Below, piece by piece: positions 1 through 9,831 of a DNA stretch of 64,000 bases. Under the pieces are notes generated by a model. The model was given only the letters and a program-made list of their open reading frames with translations. It ran no database searches and was not told where the DNA came from. Position 1 is the stretch's first letter. Each line of letters opens with the position of its first letter. This DNA is from Diplonema papillatum. Taxonomy: Eukaryota > Euglenozoa > Diplonemea > Diplonemida > Diplonemidae. A program made the position numbers and the translations under genes. The stretch spans positions 37,493 to 101,492 of the forward strand of contig JAPJBO010000831.1 in the NCBI GenBank assembly GCA_030068145.1, read 5' to 3'.

Positions 1-1857
1 CCGAACGGAATATCCTTCGGCCCTGCCTTTGCAGCCGTCTGCGTCTTTCTGAGAAAGGCCCTTCTTGTGGAGCTCGAGCAGGTACATCTCCGCCACTTCT
101 GATGCATTGCGCAGAGCTGCTTCTGCCCCATCTACCGAACGTTTCCGGCGTAGTGCCGCCTCGAGTGCGTCCTGCTCCTCCTTCTTCGTCGACAGCGGCA
201 CCTTCTTCGGAAAGGGAGCCGGTATCCAATGCGTCCGCTTCGGGTGTGAGGCTGCCCGCATGTCTAGGGTCACGAAAAGTGGACAGTGAGTCGGTATGTC
301 GTACTCGTGCGGGTTCGCTGTCCGGGTGTCGACGAGTGCTTGCGACGCGTTTGCGTTTAGGAAACACATATCGATCCTTGTGCCTGCCGCTCCTGCCCAG
401 CAGGTGGGTGGTGCGTCTCGCGACGTTTGATGTGCCGCGGCTGCTGCCGCGTCTGTCCACCCGCTCCGGCAGGCAGCCATTAGGGACACGCTCTCCTCTA
501 CTGGTGTGTTGAAATCTCCCAAGATGGCTACTGGTACCTGCCCGAGCCCTGCCGCCATTTCAAATACGTCCGATATAAACTTTTCCCGTTCCCTGACAAC
601 CTCTGCTTCTCTCCCTACTTGCGCATAAATCGAGATTACGTGCAAAACGCAACGAGCATTGCCTGTCGCTACGACGGCGTGAGCCACCCGTGTGCTTTTC
701 GCCAGTCTAGTCTCCAGTTCAGTCTTCGGGCGTGCGTTTGCGGCGACCACGCTGTTGTTTATCACCACTGCGGAGCCGCCTGGTGCCCTCTGTCCTCTTC
801 CGTTTGCCCCAACCACTGTCGGGACGTCTTCTCCCCAGCAGCACTTCTTGCCGTACGCTCCGAGAAACATCTCACACGTCCTCTTCCCCTCTGGGCCCAC
901 TCGGGTTTCCTGACAGGCCACAATGTCCGCGGGCAGCGTCGCGACAGTTCGATACTTTGTGCTCATGGAGCCAAGATTAACTGTTGCTAACACAATTGCG
1001 TCCTTAGGTGCGTGCTCCACGTCGGTGGGGTGCAACACGGCAGCAGACGTTAGCTCTCGTACGCTTACTCGGGACGTCTCGGGGGGCAAGGAAGCCAGTA
1101 ACCGATACCCTGTGTGGGGAAGCATGAGCGCGTCATAGTGCTGCGGGCGGTAGGTTAGCACGATTACCCGCGACGGGTTCTCAGCTCTCCCCGCTCGCCT
1201 TAGATGCTGCAGGTCCCCCGTTGAGAGCACCCATATGCTCGCCTTTAGAACTACTGCGGCGGCCTGCAGCGTGATCTGGTCCCCGTATGTACCATCCTGT
1301 GCGACTGCAAAGAGGTATTCGGAGAATGGTTGGGTCTCGAATGCGGTTGGTGTTGAATTGCGAAGTTGCCACGTCACTTTCTGTCGCATGGAAGCCGCCG
1401 TGATGCTCAGCTTGCTCCCTCTTACCAGAGCTGCGAATTGGCAATTCCCGTCCTTCTCCACCGACACGCGCTTTGCGGCCAGCGCCTCGGCCACACTATC
1501 AATATATTTGTCGTCGCTCTCCGCTCGCGTTAGCTGATGACGTTGAGCGGCCTTGGACCCGGCCGACTGGGGTTTTGGATTGTCGCCGCGTCGGGCTGGC
1601 GTGGTTTGGTTGTCGGCTGGTGATGTTGGGAGTTGTCCAAGGCCAAGGGTGCCTTCCGGCGATGGGGCTTGTTGTGTCGCCCTTGTCGCACTTGGTTTGT
1701 TTGCCAGGTGTAGATCGGCGCCCCGGTCAGTGTGCACAGTCTTCGGTCGTCGGTTGTTTGGATCTGATGATGATACTGATGCTGATGATGATGATTTTGT
1801 TGCCGACGGTTCTCGTTTACACACTTCTCCGACACCCTGTCCAGGACGCCCGGGGCC
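1..1857 (-). CDS. LINE-A ORF2, N-terminal part: OTU-type cysteine protease plus AP-like endonuclease (runs off left edge)
   Basis: I translated the minus strand directly; one frame is open from 1857 to base 1. The first ~100 codons are a Ser/Pro/Gln-rich linker without ATG. Then comes an OTU protease pattern: DGNCQFAAL with the Cys codon at 1443-1441, YGDQITLQAAA in the middle, and RPQHYDAL with the His codon at 1140-1138. An exonuclease/endonuclease/phosphatase fold follows: VNLGSMSTKYR, ADIVACQETRV, VAILGDFNTP, GTRIDMCF and PTHCPLF, the usual order of an APE-type non-LTR retrotransposon nuclease. The RT is expected beyond the left edge. The only in-frame ATGs come after the OTU catalytic Cys, and the frame is the same as ORF1 after its TAG stop, so expression by stop readthrough, a fused ancestral ORF or non-AUG initiation must be considered. 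OTU proteases cleave ubiquitin chains; activity here is inferred from motifs only. Confidence 0.8.
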
Positions 1858-1860
1858 CTA
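1858..1860 (-). other. In-frame TAG between LINE-A ORF1 and ORF2
   Basis: The codons read ATT GAG AAG TAG GGC CCC GGG CGT, and the same frame stays open for at least 619 codons after the stop. The stop is followed at once by a GC-rich palindrome-like stretch (GGGCCCCGGGC). It may be a readthrough site of the gag-pol type or a single nonsense mutation in a formerly fused ORF. One copy cannot decide. Confidence 0.7.
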
Positions 1861-3051
1861 CTTCTCAATTGGACTGTATCGGTTGGCGCCGGTGGACATC
1901 ATGTCCACAAGGGACTGCTGCTTCCCGCTTCCCTTGGCACCCTTGGCTTTCCCGGCCTTCTTTGTAACCTCGCTCATCTGCCGGAGCAGCTCGGCCTCTT
2001 GCTCTTCCGCTTCCTTCTTCGCTGCTTGTTTCTTCCCCTTCTTGCTCGTTTGCGACGATGTCTGGCTTGAAAGAGGCTGACGTGGAGGTTCGTCGTCAGG
2101 AGGTGAAACGGGTGCGGGCGCGGGATTGCCGATTGCTGGCGCTGGAGGCGCTTCACTCGGGATCCTGCGCATCGATTCGATTCGCGCGTTCGTTTCGTCT
2201 TCGAACGCGAGTAAGCGGCGTTCGACGTCCCCCATCCAGAGCAGCTGCTGTTTGTACGTTTCGTCGTACCGCTCCTTCGCTATCTGGGTCTGGGCTTCCG
2301 CCCACTTCAGAAACCGCTGCTCGTACGAGTGCTCCCATGTCGCTCGCGCCACGGCCCGTTCCTTCTCCCACGCTTGGCGTTGCTGCTTCTGCTGTTGGGC
2401 CCAAGCTTCCCAGGCAACTGCGGTCTCCGCGCCGGTGGGTACTGCATCCTGCTGCATCTCGACGTCCGACTCGGCTTTGGCAGTCGGTTGCAACTCGTCA
2501 AGCTGCTGTTGGAGCCTCGCCACTTGCCTCTTCCTTGCCTCGGTGTGCGCTTTCACCGCCGTGCGCCACTCTCTCTCGCCCTCCTTCTTTCCGAACTCCG
2601 AGACAAACTCGGCCTTCGTGTACCTCGGCCCCCGAGGGATGTTGTTGTCAGGGAGGCGTAGCGGGTGTTCCGGCGCTGCGAGGCGCTCGATGTGGCCTTT
2701 GAGCCGCTGGACCTTCTCCCGCCTCAGCTCCTCTTGGCGCTGTTTTTCCCGCTCTTCCAGGTCGACCACGTCGGCCTCCTCGTCTCCCACCCGCACCCTC
2801 GTCACCGGCGGCGGGGTGGCGGCTTCGATGATAGCGACACCGCGCCTCATCCTCACGCGCGCCCCCGCCCATCCGAGCTGTTCGATGACAGCCTCGTACG
2901 CCCCTGCCCTGCCTTTGAGTCCTCCCAAATGTAGAGAGAACTGCCTGAAGACAGGCAAGTGCACCACACGTACCACTGGCATGGGCTGTTGGTCACCCGA
3001 AGCTCTGGCACCGGGTTCCAGGGGAACCGCGTGGAGGTCGCCCGTGCTCAT
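1858..3051 (-). CDS. LINE-A ORF1, coiled-coil nucleic-acid-binding-like protein
   Basis: ATG at 3051-3049 (MSTGDLHAVP) to TAG at 1860-1858, 397 residues. The N-terminal ~90 residues look globular. The middle is a long Gln/Glu/Arg-rich, Trp-containing coiled coil (AWEAWAQQQKQQRQAWEKE, YEQRFLKWAEAQTQIAKERY). The C-terminus is Ala/Pro-rich and then Lys-rich (KKGKKQAAKKEAEE, KAGKAKGAKGSGK), which suits an RNA-binding LINE ORF1 protein. No CCHC knuckle or RRM was recognised. It directly precedes the OTU/APE frame, separated only by one TAG in the same frame. The 5' side is a (CA)n tract on the coding strand, so the element seems to begin at a microsatellite. An upstream in-frame extension runs through the (CA)n tract as poly(His-Thr) and is unlikely to be translated. 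Confidence 0.65.
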   Translation of the reverse strand: MSTGDLHAVPLEPGARASGDQQPMPVVRVVHLPVFRQFSLHLGGLKGRAGAYEAVIEQLGWAGARVRMRRGVAIIEAATPPPVTRVRVGDEEADVVDLEEREKQRQEELRREKVQRLKGHIERLAAPEHPLRLPDNNIPRGPRYTKAEFVSEFGKKEGEREWRTAVKAHTEARKRQVARLQQQLDELQPTAKAESDVEMQQDAVPTGAETAVAWEAWAQQQKQQRQAWEKERAVARATWEHSYEQRFLKWAEAQTQIAKERYDETYKQQLLWMGDVERRLLAFEDETNARIESMRRIPSEAPPAPAIGNPAPAPVSPPDDEPPRQPLSSQTSSQTSKKGKKQAAKKEAEEQEAELLRQMSEVTKKAGKAKGAKGSGKQQSLVDMMSTGANRYSPIEK

Positions 3052-3091
3052 CTTTTCGTTAGTGATTTTGTGTGTAGTGTGGATTTTTCCC

Positions 3092-3093
<2 letters not shown>

Positions 3094-3149
<56 letters not shown>
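3094..3149. repeat. (TG)n microsatellite at the 5' end of LINE-A
   Basis: About 28 TG dinucleotides without interruption. It abuts the 5' leader of LINE-A ORF1 on the minus strand. Confidence 0.95.
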
Positions 3150-3151
<2 letters not shown>

Positions 3152-3297
3152 TTGTGCACTCCCCGTTCCGCTTCGCCGAAGACCGGTAGAATAAATAGCG
3201 AACCTGTCAATCCTTGAGATCGTCCTGACCTAGTAAAACTCTCCGTGTTGAGTCAAATTAAGGCGGTCGGCAACGGCAGCATAGGCAAAAGAGCATA

Positions 3298-3600
3298 CTA
3301 TTCAGTGTTCGCGTCGACGATTCGGCAATCGAGCCAAGTTGCCAAGCGTCCACTTTTTATGAAAGCGAGCTCAGCAGGAGAGCCTTCTTCCAACTGGGTC
3401 GGAAACGCCAGCTCTGCAGCCTCTTCGTCCCACACAGGAGCATCGACGATGCACGTCGCATCGATCCAACCGACCACCGGTGCCGCCAGCCGCACACGAT
3501 TTTCCTTCTTCAGTGACACTTCAACTGCGCACCTCAGAGGGAGTTTGCAGATCACAGCGCTTGTGGCTGCTTCGTCCTGCGTCACAACGGCAGCCATATC
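3298..3600 (-). other. Probable terminal exon of the PH/coiled-coil gene
   Basis: The acceptor CTCCAACAG precedes GAT ATG GCT GCC. The frame is open for 100 codons to a stop at 3300-3298 and has balanced, host-like composition (APVVGWIDATCIVDAPVWDE). It fits phase 0 of exon 2. It could instead be the last exon of another gene, because one or more small exons may be hidden in 3601-5596. Confidence 0.4.
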
Positions 3601-6600
3601 CTGTTGGAGAAATAAAGGGAGGTTGCTGCGCGCAAAGTTAGATCCTGCACGTCAACACCGCAACGGACCTTCACCAGGGTTTCCCCCGGCTTCGTCCTAC
3701 AGGCATAGTTCACCATCTTTCGGGTCCCAACAAGTGTACTTAACCTCAAATCCCTTTCCAGTAAATCAGGATCGGGCTGTTCTGCGTCCTCAAGGATTGG
3801 CACACATCTTCTTTTCAGTACGGCTTGTGGGTTTGACACCCTGTACCCTTAACGAATCCTTTCCTACCTTGGTTGCTGCACCGCAGTACTACCTCGAGTC
3901 TCCGCGCCCAGCACCGCCGCTGGTCGCCGCAGATGTGCACGATGAAAACAAGTGGGGGAAACCTTATTGATGATTAGGCAGTACTGTCTGCTTTTCATGC
4001 ACGTCTGATGCCAAGCATAAGTTTTCTTTTGGGAGAAGCTGAGAGAAAAGAGATGCGGGTTTGTTAGCGTTTATTGTGGTTTAGAGGTTCTGTGTTTTAG
4101 GGTCTCCGGTTGACCATTGAGGCTGTGAGGCGGGTTAGTATCAGGGTAGTAGGTTGTTTTTAGAGTTAAAGTTCGCTTGCAATTCCGGGGGGTTAAGGTC
4201 TCCGTGTGACCGTTCATGAATTTCTAGACTGTTTCTTGTAGTAAGCGGTCGGTTTTTTGAAACCTCCGTTTGACGTGTGAGGCGGGGGGGAAAAGGGGGG
4301 GGGCGGGTTCCTTTTGTTCTGTTAGAGCCGGGCCTGGGCAGTGTGTTTTCATTCCTGTTCGTACTTTGTGTCGCTTTTACTTTACTGTTTACTGTCACAT
4401 GTGGTTGCGCATCCGTGTAACTTCGTTTTTAGCATATGTGACCGGCACTTTTTTTCTCTGGTTGCGCATCCGTGTAACTTCGTTTTTAGCATATGTGACC
4501 GACACTTTTTTTCTCTTAGAGAAGGGCGAAACGGGGAAGAGGAAGAGAGTGCGTGATTCCTTTGTGTGCACCCTCGTTCTTCGTCTTGGGTTTTGCTCGT
4601 GAACGCAGACCAATTCAAAGCGGGGAGAAAATCTTAGTGGAATGTTTAGGCAGAGCACTGCCTGGCTGCTGCTAGCACCAACTCCTCGTCGAGGAAGATG
4701 TTGTCTATAAAAGTGATGCAAGAATAGAACGAGGTAAAAAGGGGAGTGTACGGCTCCCAGAGTGGGGTATGAAACTTTGAGGGACTAGCCCCCTGTATTT
4801 TTTTCACCGCGGTGTTGTGTGCCCCTCGTTCTTCGTCTCAGGTTTCGCTCTTGAACGCAGACTCATCGCACGGATGGGGAAGGGGATCGTTGTTATTGGT
4901 GCTGGTTTTGAGGGATGAGGAAAAGGTAAAAATCTTTTTGCGGTGGCCCCCGCTGGTCTGGTAGTCTGCTGATGGGGAAGGGGATTCCAAGAACGTGCTT
5001 GGAATGGGTATGTGCTCAACACCGCACTGGTCCCGTCTGCGCCGTGTTTCGGTCCTTTAAGCCACGGACACATAAGGCGGACCATCATCAGCGTGGAACC
5101 TGAGTGTCTGCAGCCAGGACTGCGGTGTGAGTCTGGTTTGTCAGGCGGCTGTTCGTAGCTCGTCACAGCCAGGACCACCCGTGCTACTAGAGCACAGGCG
5201 AATCCGTCACGGGGAGAAGGCCCCTACAACCGTGTCTGAGCAATCAGTTAAATAACTCAGGGCACTCGCCCTGATTGTGACTGCGACTTGCTAGGCAGCA
5301 CTGACTTGTCTTCTTTTTACGGTGGCAATCTGCGAAGTAAACTCCGCAGAGCACAGTGGACATGGGGTTGCCGTGTGCAGCACCAGTGGTTGAAGTACCA
5401 AAAGGAAAAAGAGTGCGAGGAAGTTATCCTGCGTGCTGAGGGCAGCAAGTCGCGTTACGCGAAGTACCCTACTGGAATGGGGGGATTGCAAGAACGTGCT
5501 TGGAATGGGTATGTGCTCAACACCGCACTGGTCCCGTCTGCGCCGTGTATCGGTCTGATAGTCTGCTGATGGGGAAAGGGAGGGGGGTAAGCAGACCTTT
5601 TTAGTGGTGTACAACGCCGCGGCAGCTGGCGAAGACGGGCGGGTTGCATTGCTGAAAACATCGTTGGTGGGCGGGGCCGTGGACGCCGCCGGACTCTCCG
5701 GGAACAGCGCTCGTTTTTCCTCCCCAGCGGCAGTGCTGTCGGGTTCCTGCGCTGTGGTTCTGACTGAGTCGGTAGTGCTCTCGAGCCGTCTGAACCGTTC
5801 CTGTTGCTCCGACGCTTCGGCGAGGAGGCTGTCCTTGATTTCTTCCCGTTTCAGACCTGTGTGGATGTGACCTTTTAGCCCTGTTTTAGGCTACGTAAGG
5901 TTTTCCGACCTCCCGCAATCGTGAGCACACACTCACGTGTACGATTCCTGCATAATCACAAGAAAGCGACAACGGGGTGGAGGAGCAAACCTTGTTGATG
6001 ATTCCGTCTCTGACCGGCGAACACACCACACACAAGAGAAATGCGTAGTTTTGATTTATTAGTTGCATACGATCGCAGATCTTAGAAGGTTGATATATCC
6101 GACGAATACCTGACACTTGTACAAGGTTAATAACCCCGTCGCTATCCCGAAAACATCGTAACTTCACCCTTGCTTCACCCACCCTTGCCCCTTTTTCTGA
6201 AGCCGTGTCCTGAGGCGTCACGATTTTTGAATCACGCGACGGTGAAGATGAAGCAGCAGACGGAGCCAGTATACGCAGTAGGAGGAGGACGTATTATTTT
6301 ACTTGTTAGTTGTCGACAACTTGTTTTGTGTTGAGGTGTCATTCAGTTGTAAATCTGAAGCCGCCCACGTCAAATTTTGATAAGCGGCGTTGAGATTCTT
6401 TGAGTACATGAGCCGCATGGACTAGCCATGCACTTTGTTATGCAGCGGCTGCCAAAAACTTGCCGTGACACCTATGACCAAAGCAAGTGGAAAAAGAAAA
6501 AGAGGCGCGAGGCTTCTGGAGGCACACCTTCCTGCACCTCGCGGCTGAGGGCCTCTTTTTCCTGCCGAAGGGCGTCCAGCAGCGCCGCCGCGGCGGCCCG

Positions 6601-7623
6601 CTCGGAGGACGCGTCCCGCTGCGCGCTGCGGTGCTCCCGCCTCGCCTCGTCGAGCTCCCGCTCGAGGTCGGCGACGACGGCCGTCGCCGCTTCGAGGCGC
6701 TCGCTGCGGCTGGCGGCGGCGGCCCGCTCCTCCCGGAGGCTGTGCCGGAGCCCGTCCTCGGTCTCCTGCGCGGCGCGCACCGCTTCCTGCAGCTTCGACT
6801 CCATCTCGAGCACGATCCCCTTCCGCTTCGCCTCCGCCGCGGATCGGTATTCGGACAGCTCCGCCACCAGCGTCGACGACGCCTGCTGCTCGTCCGCCAA
6901 CGCGGCCCGCAGCGACTCGACTTTGGCCAGGCTCCGCGCGAGGTCATCGCTCAGAGCGTCGGCACGCGACTCAGCCGCGGCCAGCCCCCTCTTCAGCTCC
7001 GCCGCCGCTTCGGCGTGCTGCTTGGCGAGCGAGGCTGAGGCTTCGAGGGAGGCGCTGAGCTCGGTTATGTCGGCCTGGTGGCCTTCGGCGAGGCGGGTGG
7101 CCTTCGCCGTGGCGTCGCGCTGCCGGTCGAGCTCCGCCGTCAGCTCGCTGCAGCGGGTTTCCGCCATCTCGGCGGCTTCGCGGGCTTCGGCGGCTTCGTG
7201 GGCCTTGGCGCGGTACTCGTTGGCGATCTGCTTCGAGGTGACGGCGAGGGCCTCCCGCTCGCTTTCCAGGCTCCTAACGCGCTCTTCGACCCATCCCGGG
7301 CGGGGCCCGGCCATGCTCTTCTTGATGGCGGCGATCCACACGGCGCGGTCCCTGTCGTCGGCGGCGCACAGGGTGTACGCGTGCTGGAGGTGGTCCCCCG
7401 TGATCGTGAGCTCCTCGTCTCCGTCCGCCCGCAGCTTCACCGGCCGGCTCAGGTCGACGCTGCCCTTCGGCGGGTCGACGTAGTACATCAGCCGCTGCCC
7501 GCGCAGCTCGAACCACCGCTTCTGCTTGTTCTTCCCGCCCACGCCGCCGAGCTTCCGCAGGTATCCCTCCGCGTACTCGGGGACGAACACGCCGCCGCCG
7601 TTCCCCGGCGGCCATGACGACAT
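3298..7623 (-). CDS. PH-domain/coiled-coil protein, three-exon gene model
   Basis: Proposed join: 7623-6528, 5856-5597, 3600-3298 (552 residues). Exon 1 opens with a pleckstrin-homology domain at about residues 10-110: EGYLRKLGG, KQKRWFELRGQRLMYYVD, then HAYTLCAADDRDRAVWIAAI with the conserved C-terminal Trp. About 250 residues of Ala/Glu/Arg-rich coiled coil follow. Splicing GAAG|GTGTGC to ACAG|GTCTGA gives REVQE-GLKREEIKDSLLAE, continuing the coiled coil, so exon 2 is well supported. Exon 3 follows TTTCTCCAACAG|GATATG in the matching phase and ends with a compact, probably beta-rich domain; its link to exon 2 is weaker. PH domains bind phosphoinositides or proteins at membranes, so a membrane-associated scaffold role is likely. 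Both introns hold dispersed repeats. Without splicing exon 1 would stop at TAG 6474-6472. The upstream in-frame GTG at 7656 is not a plausible start. Confidence 0.65.
4222..4282 (+). repeat. Dispersed repeat, copy 1 of 2
   Basis: About 60 bp starting TTTCTAGACTGTTTCTTGTA recurs almost unchanged at 22953-23015. The flanking TTTAGAGT..AAGTTCGCTTG piece (4155-4215) recurs at 36437-36495 and in part near 22040. Confidence 0.75.
4402..4516. repeat. 57-bp direct tandem duplication
   Basis: Two adjacent units, each starting GGTTGCGCATCCGTGTAACT and ending TTTTTTTCTCT, with a single G/A difference. Confidence 0.9.
4627..4706. repeat. Hairpin-rich dispersed repeat, copy at 4.6 kb
   Basis: Starts AAAATCTTAGTGGAATGTTT and keeps the first hairpin AGGCAG-AGCA-CTGCCT. 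Later hairpins are degenerate. Related copies lie at 7.7, 12.5, 28.1 and 43.1 kb. Confidence 0.7.
4975..5180 (+). repeat. Dispersed ~190-bp repeat family, copy A
   Basis: Contains AACGTGCTTGGAATGGGTAT, CACCGCACTGGTCCCGTCTG and TCAGGCGGCTGTTCGTAGCT. Other copies lie at 5470-5580, 13690-13825, 14225-14420 and, inverted, 52395-52550. It produces short open frames with no protein character. Confidence 0.85.
5470..5580 (+). repeat. Dispersed ~190-bp repeat family, copy B (truncated)
   Basis: Matches copy A from GCAAGAACGTGCTTGGAATG to TCTGCGCCGTGT, then jumps to TAGTCTGCTGATGGGGAAAG, a sequence that precedes copy A. Confidence 0.85.
5597..5856 (-). other. Exon 2 of the PH/coiled-coil gene
   Basis: 260 bp beginning after ACACAG. 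It encodes GLKREEIKDSLLAEASEQQ, then an Ala/Pro/Ser-rich tail. The proposed donor is AAAAAG|GTCTGC at 5597/5596 (phase 0). Confidence 0.6.
5857..6527 (-). other. Intron 1 of the PH/coiled-coil gene (671 bp)
   Basis: GTGTGC at the donor and CACACAG at the acceptor. It contains a SINE-like repeat copy at about 6308-6487 that recurs at 21650-21829. Confidence 0.65.
6308..6487 (-). repeat. SINE-like repeat, copy 1 of 2
   Basis: About 180 bp shared with 21650-21829, including GCCGCCCACGTCAAATTTTG and GCAGCGGCTGCCAAAA. Read on the minus strand it ends in an A-rich tail after the palindrome GTTGTCGACAAC. It lies inside intron 1 of the PH gene. Confidence 0.75.
6528..7623 (-). other. Exon 1 of the PH/coiled-coil gene
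   Basis: ATG at 7623-7621 (MSSWPPGNGGG). It contains the PH domain and most of the coiled coil. The donor is GAAG|GTGTGC at 6528/6527 (phase 1). Confidence 0.75.
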
Positions 7624-7707
7624 CGTGTGCTTTCTTTTTTCGCTCTCCCTCTTCACCCCCCTCGGGGAGAGAGGGCGGCGGCCCTCTCTGCTGCTTTTTC
7701 TTGTTGT

Positions 7708-7795
7708 TCTTGGGAGAAATCTTAGTTTGAATCCTCAGACAGAACATTGCCTCTCATGCATGCTTGATGCTAGCTTTCAGTCTTCAAAAGGGTGT
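7708..7795. repeat. Hairpin-rich dispersed repeat, copy at 7.7 kb
   Basis: Contains AAATCTTAGTTTGAA, ATTGCCTCTCATGCATGCTT and TTGATGCTAGC. It lies about 85 bp upstream of the ATG of the PH/coiled-coil gene, so it may be in that gene's leader or promoter. Confidence 0.7.
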
Positions 7796-7799
7796 GGTG

Positions 7800-9700
7800 G
7801 CTGACTACGCGCCTTCGCCTCAGGCATTCTGGGGGGAGCTAACCCCCTGGTTTCCGTTCTTTTCTGTGACAGGGCAAAAAGTGAAGCGCAGCAGATGCTT
7901 CTTCTGGTTGCTCGCCCACGTAGTACTAAATGGCTGTGCGAGCTGGCGATTGATATTGATGTCTTTCTCGCTGCGTCTTGCGTCTTCCATACGAACCGAT
8001 CAGCGCCGGTGCGGTGATCTCTCCGTATTCGGGCACGATGGTTCCTTGCATCCCGGTACAACCGCGATTTTGCACTGCAACACCGTCAAAACGCTGACAG
8101 GCGTGCACGGTCCCTAGACTCGATGATCGCCGCTATCGGAACCGCGATTGAAAATGGGAGAAGGAAAATCGGTATCATTTTTACTCAGTACAGTTTATTA
8201 GCACAACAAGACGGAGCCGCAAAGAAGGAAGGCAAGAGCTGACGGGAGGGGGGCGGTCCCCCCGTCTGCCGCTGTCTTCGGGTTGAAAACTAGGGAGACT
8301 GCACAAGAAGCTTCGAAAAAGCAAAAAGGGCTACAGGGCTACAATAACGGGGGCAAAGCAGCGCGATGCAGGCGGATCTCCAAAAGAAAAGGGGACCAGC
8401 GCGCGCCGCGACAACGTGATGTCGCACGTCGCATCACGCACATTGATGTCCCCGTGAGGGCTCTACGCGACTGTTCAAGGCAGTCCAGGTTTCGCCAAAG
8501 GCGCTTCGTTGCCGTCGTCAAAAGTGTGCAAACCCCTTTTGAGAGAACGAATCCTGGCCCTTTCTTACGGAGGCACCCTGGCCATGCTGTTTTTTTCTCA
8601 GACGCGAAACCACGTGTGCGCCCTCTCTGTGAAAGCTGGAAAACAAGAAGACCGCTCAGCGAAAAGAACCGTGCCGCCCCGCTCTCTAAAACGAGCCTCA
8701 CGTTTCGCTGAGCGGTTCGTGTTCCCGGCGACGGCTGCTACCGCACCCGCCAGATCTGCGGCAGAGGCAAAGGCGACATTGCCGCGCAATACAAGGTTCG
8801 TATTGGGCCTTCAGAATGACAACGCGGAATAAGCCACGTCCCCTGCGTTCAGAAGAAACAGACATCCATGGCAACGAGAACAAGTGCACCTCCCATATCC
8901 CCCGGCGATTGTGCACGGAAAAAAAGTTGGTTTTGATTTGTTCCTTTATTTTGTCGTTGTCGACAAACAAAACAACGATTTCCTGAGCTGGAGTCCTTCG
9001 AACGCGCCATCGGCCACGGGGCAACAGCAAGAGCACGCCACGCGCCAACGAACGACTGCAGGGAGCAAAGAAACTGGCTGGGTTTCGTTGAACGCTGACT
9101 CTGGATGCTTTCTTCCACGCCGTTGTAGCACGCGTGCATCCTATTTCCGTTTTGGTCAGAAACTTCATAAGTGCGGCCGGTGGATCCCTTTGTAGAGAGA
9201 CAGAGCGACACACTGTAACTGCTCGAAGAGGACCGTCGGCGGAACCTGGTGCTTTGCACAAGATGTCTTCGGAACTCTAAATGCCGCGAAGCCACGCTCG
9301 GTGCCAGGCAGCTAGCCGGAATGAAGCAACCCTGACCATCACGTGGTTAACCCGTTCTCTGCGGGTGCTCGGCAGAAGTGCTCAGCCCTCAGTTGCGTCA
9401 CACATCAGTACCGTCGGACACGTGAACACGTGTTTGCTCACGGTACACTTCCCAAGGTGCAGGCAGCGTCACCAGGGATTCATGAGCCCCCCCCCGCCGG
9501 CGCCAACTTCGGCGTCAACCCGCCATGTCGTCAGCGAAGACCGCTCCACATCGGGAGTGGAAACAGAAATAGCTGTAGCCGTAAAAACTGACAGCTTCCC
9601 CACGAGACCTCACTTATGCATCAGTGTCCACGTAGACGGAGCGAGTCCTTGTGGGACCGCCTCGGCGCGAACACTCGGGTGGTTCAGACGAACGTTGGTG
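7800..9700. other. Intergenic, no supported gene
   Basis: Only short overlapping open frames on both strands, without domains or consistent splice-linked exons. The one notable site is GTTGTCGACAA at about 8956, shared with the SINE-like tail. Short exons of an unrecognised gene cannot be excluded. Confidence 0.6.
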
Positions 9701-9771
9701 GACACACAAACAGCTGTGGTAGGATGACACAAACAGCTGTGGTAGGATGACACAAACAGCTGTGGTAGGAT
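9701..9771. repeat. Three tandem copies of a 23-bp unit
   Basis: GACACAAACAGCTGTGGTAG-GAT is repeated three times without mismatch apart from its flanks. Confidence 0.9.
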
Positions 9772-9831
9772 GTCCCGCAGCCAGCTACTCATGTAGGCCT
9801 CGCGGTCGTGGATCTGCACCGGGTTCGAAGC

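Noticed and set aside
2126-3217. 363-codon plus-strand frame over LINE-A ORF1
   Set aside because: Antisense shadow of ORF1 running into poly(Val-Cys) from the (TG)n tract.
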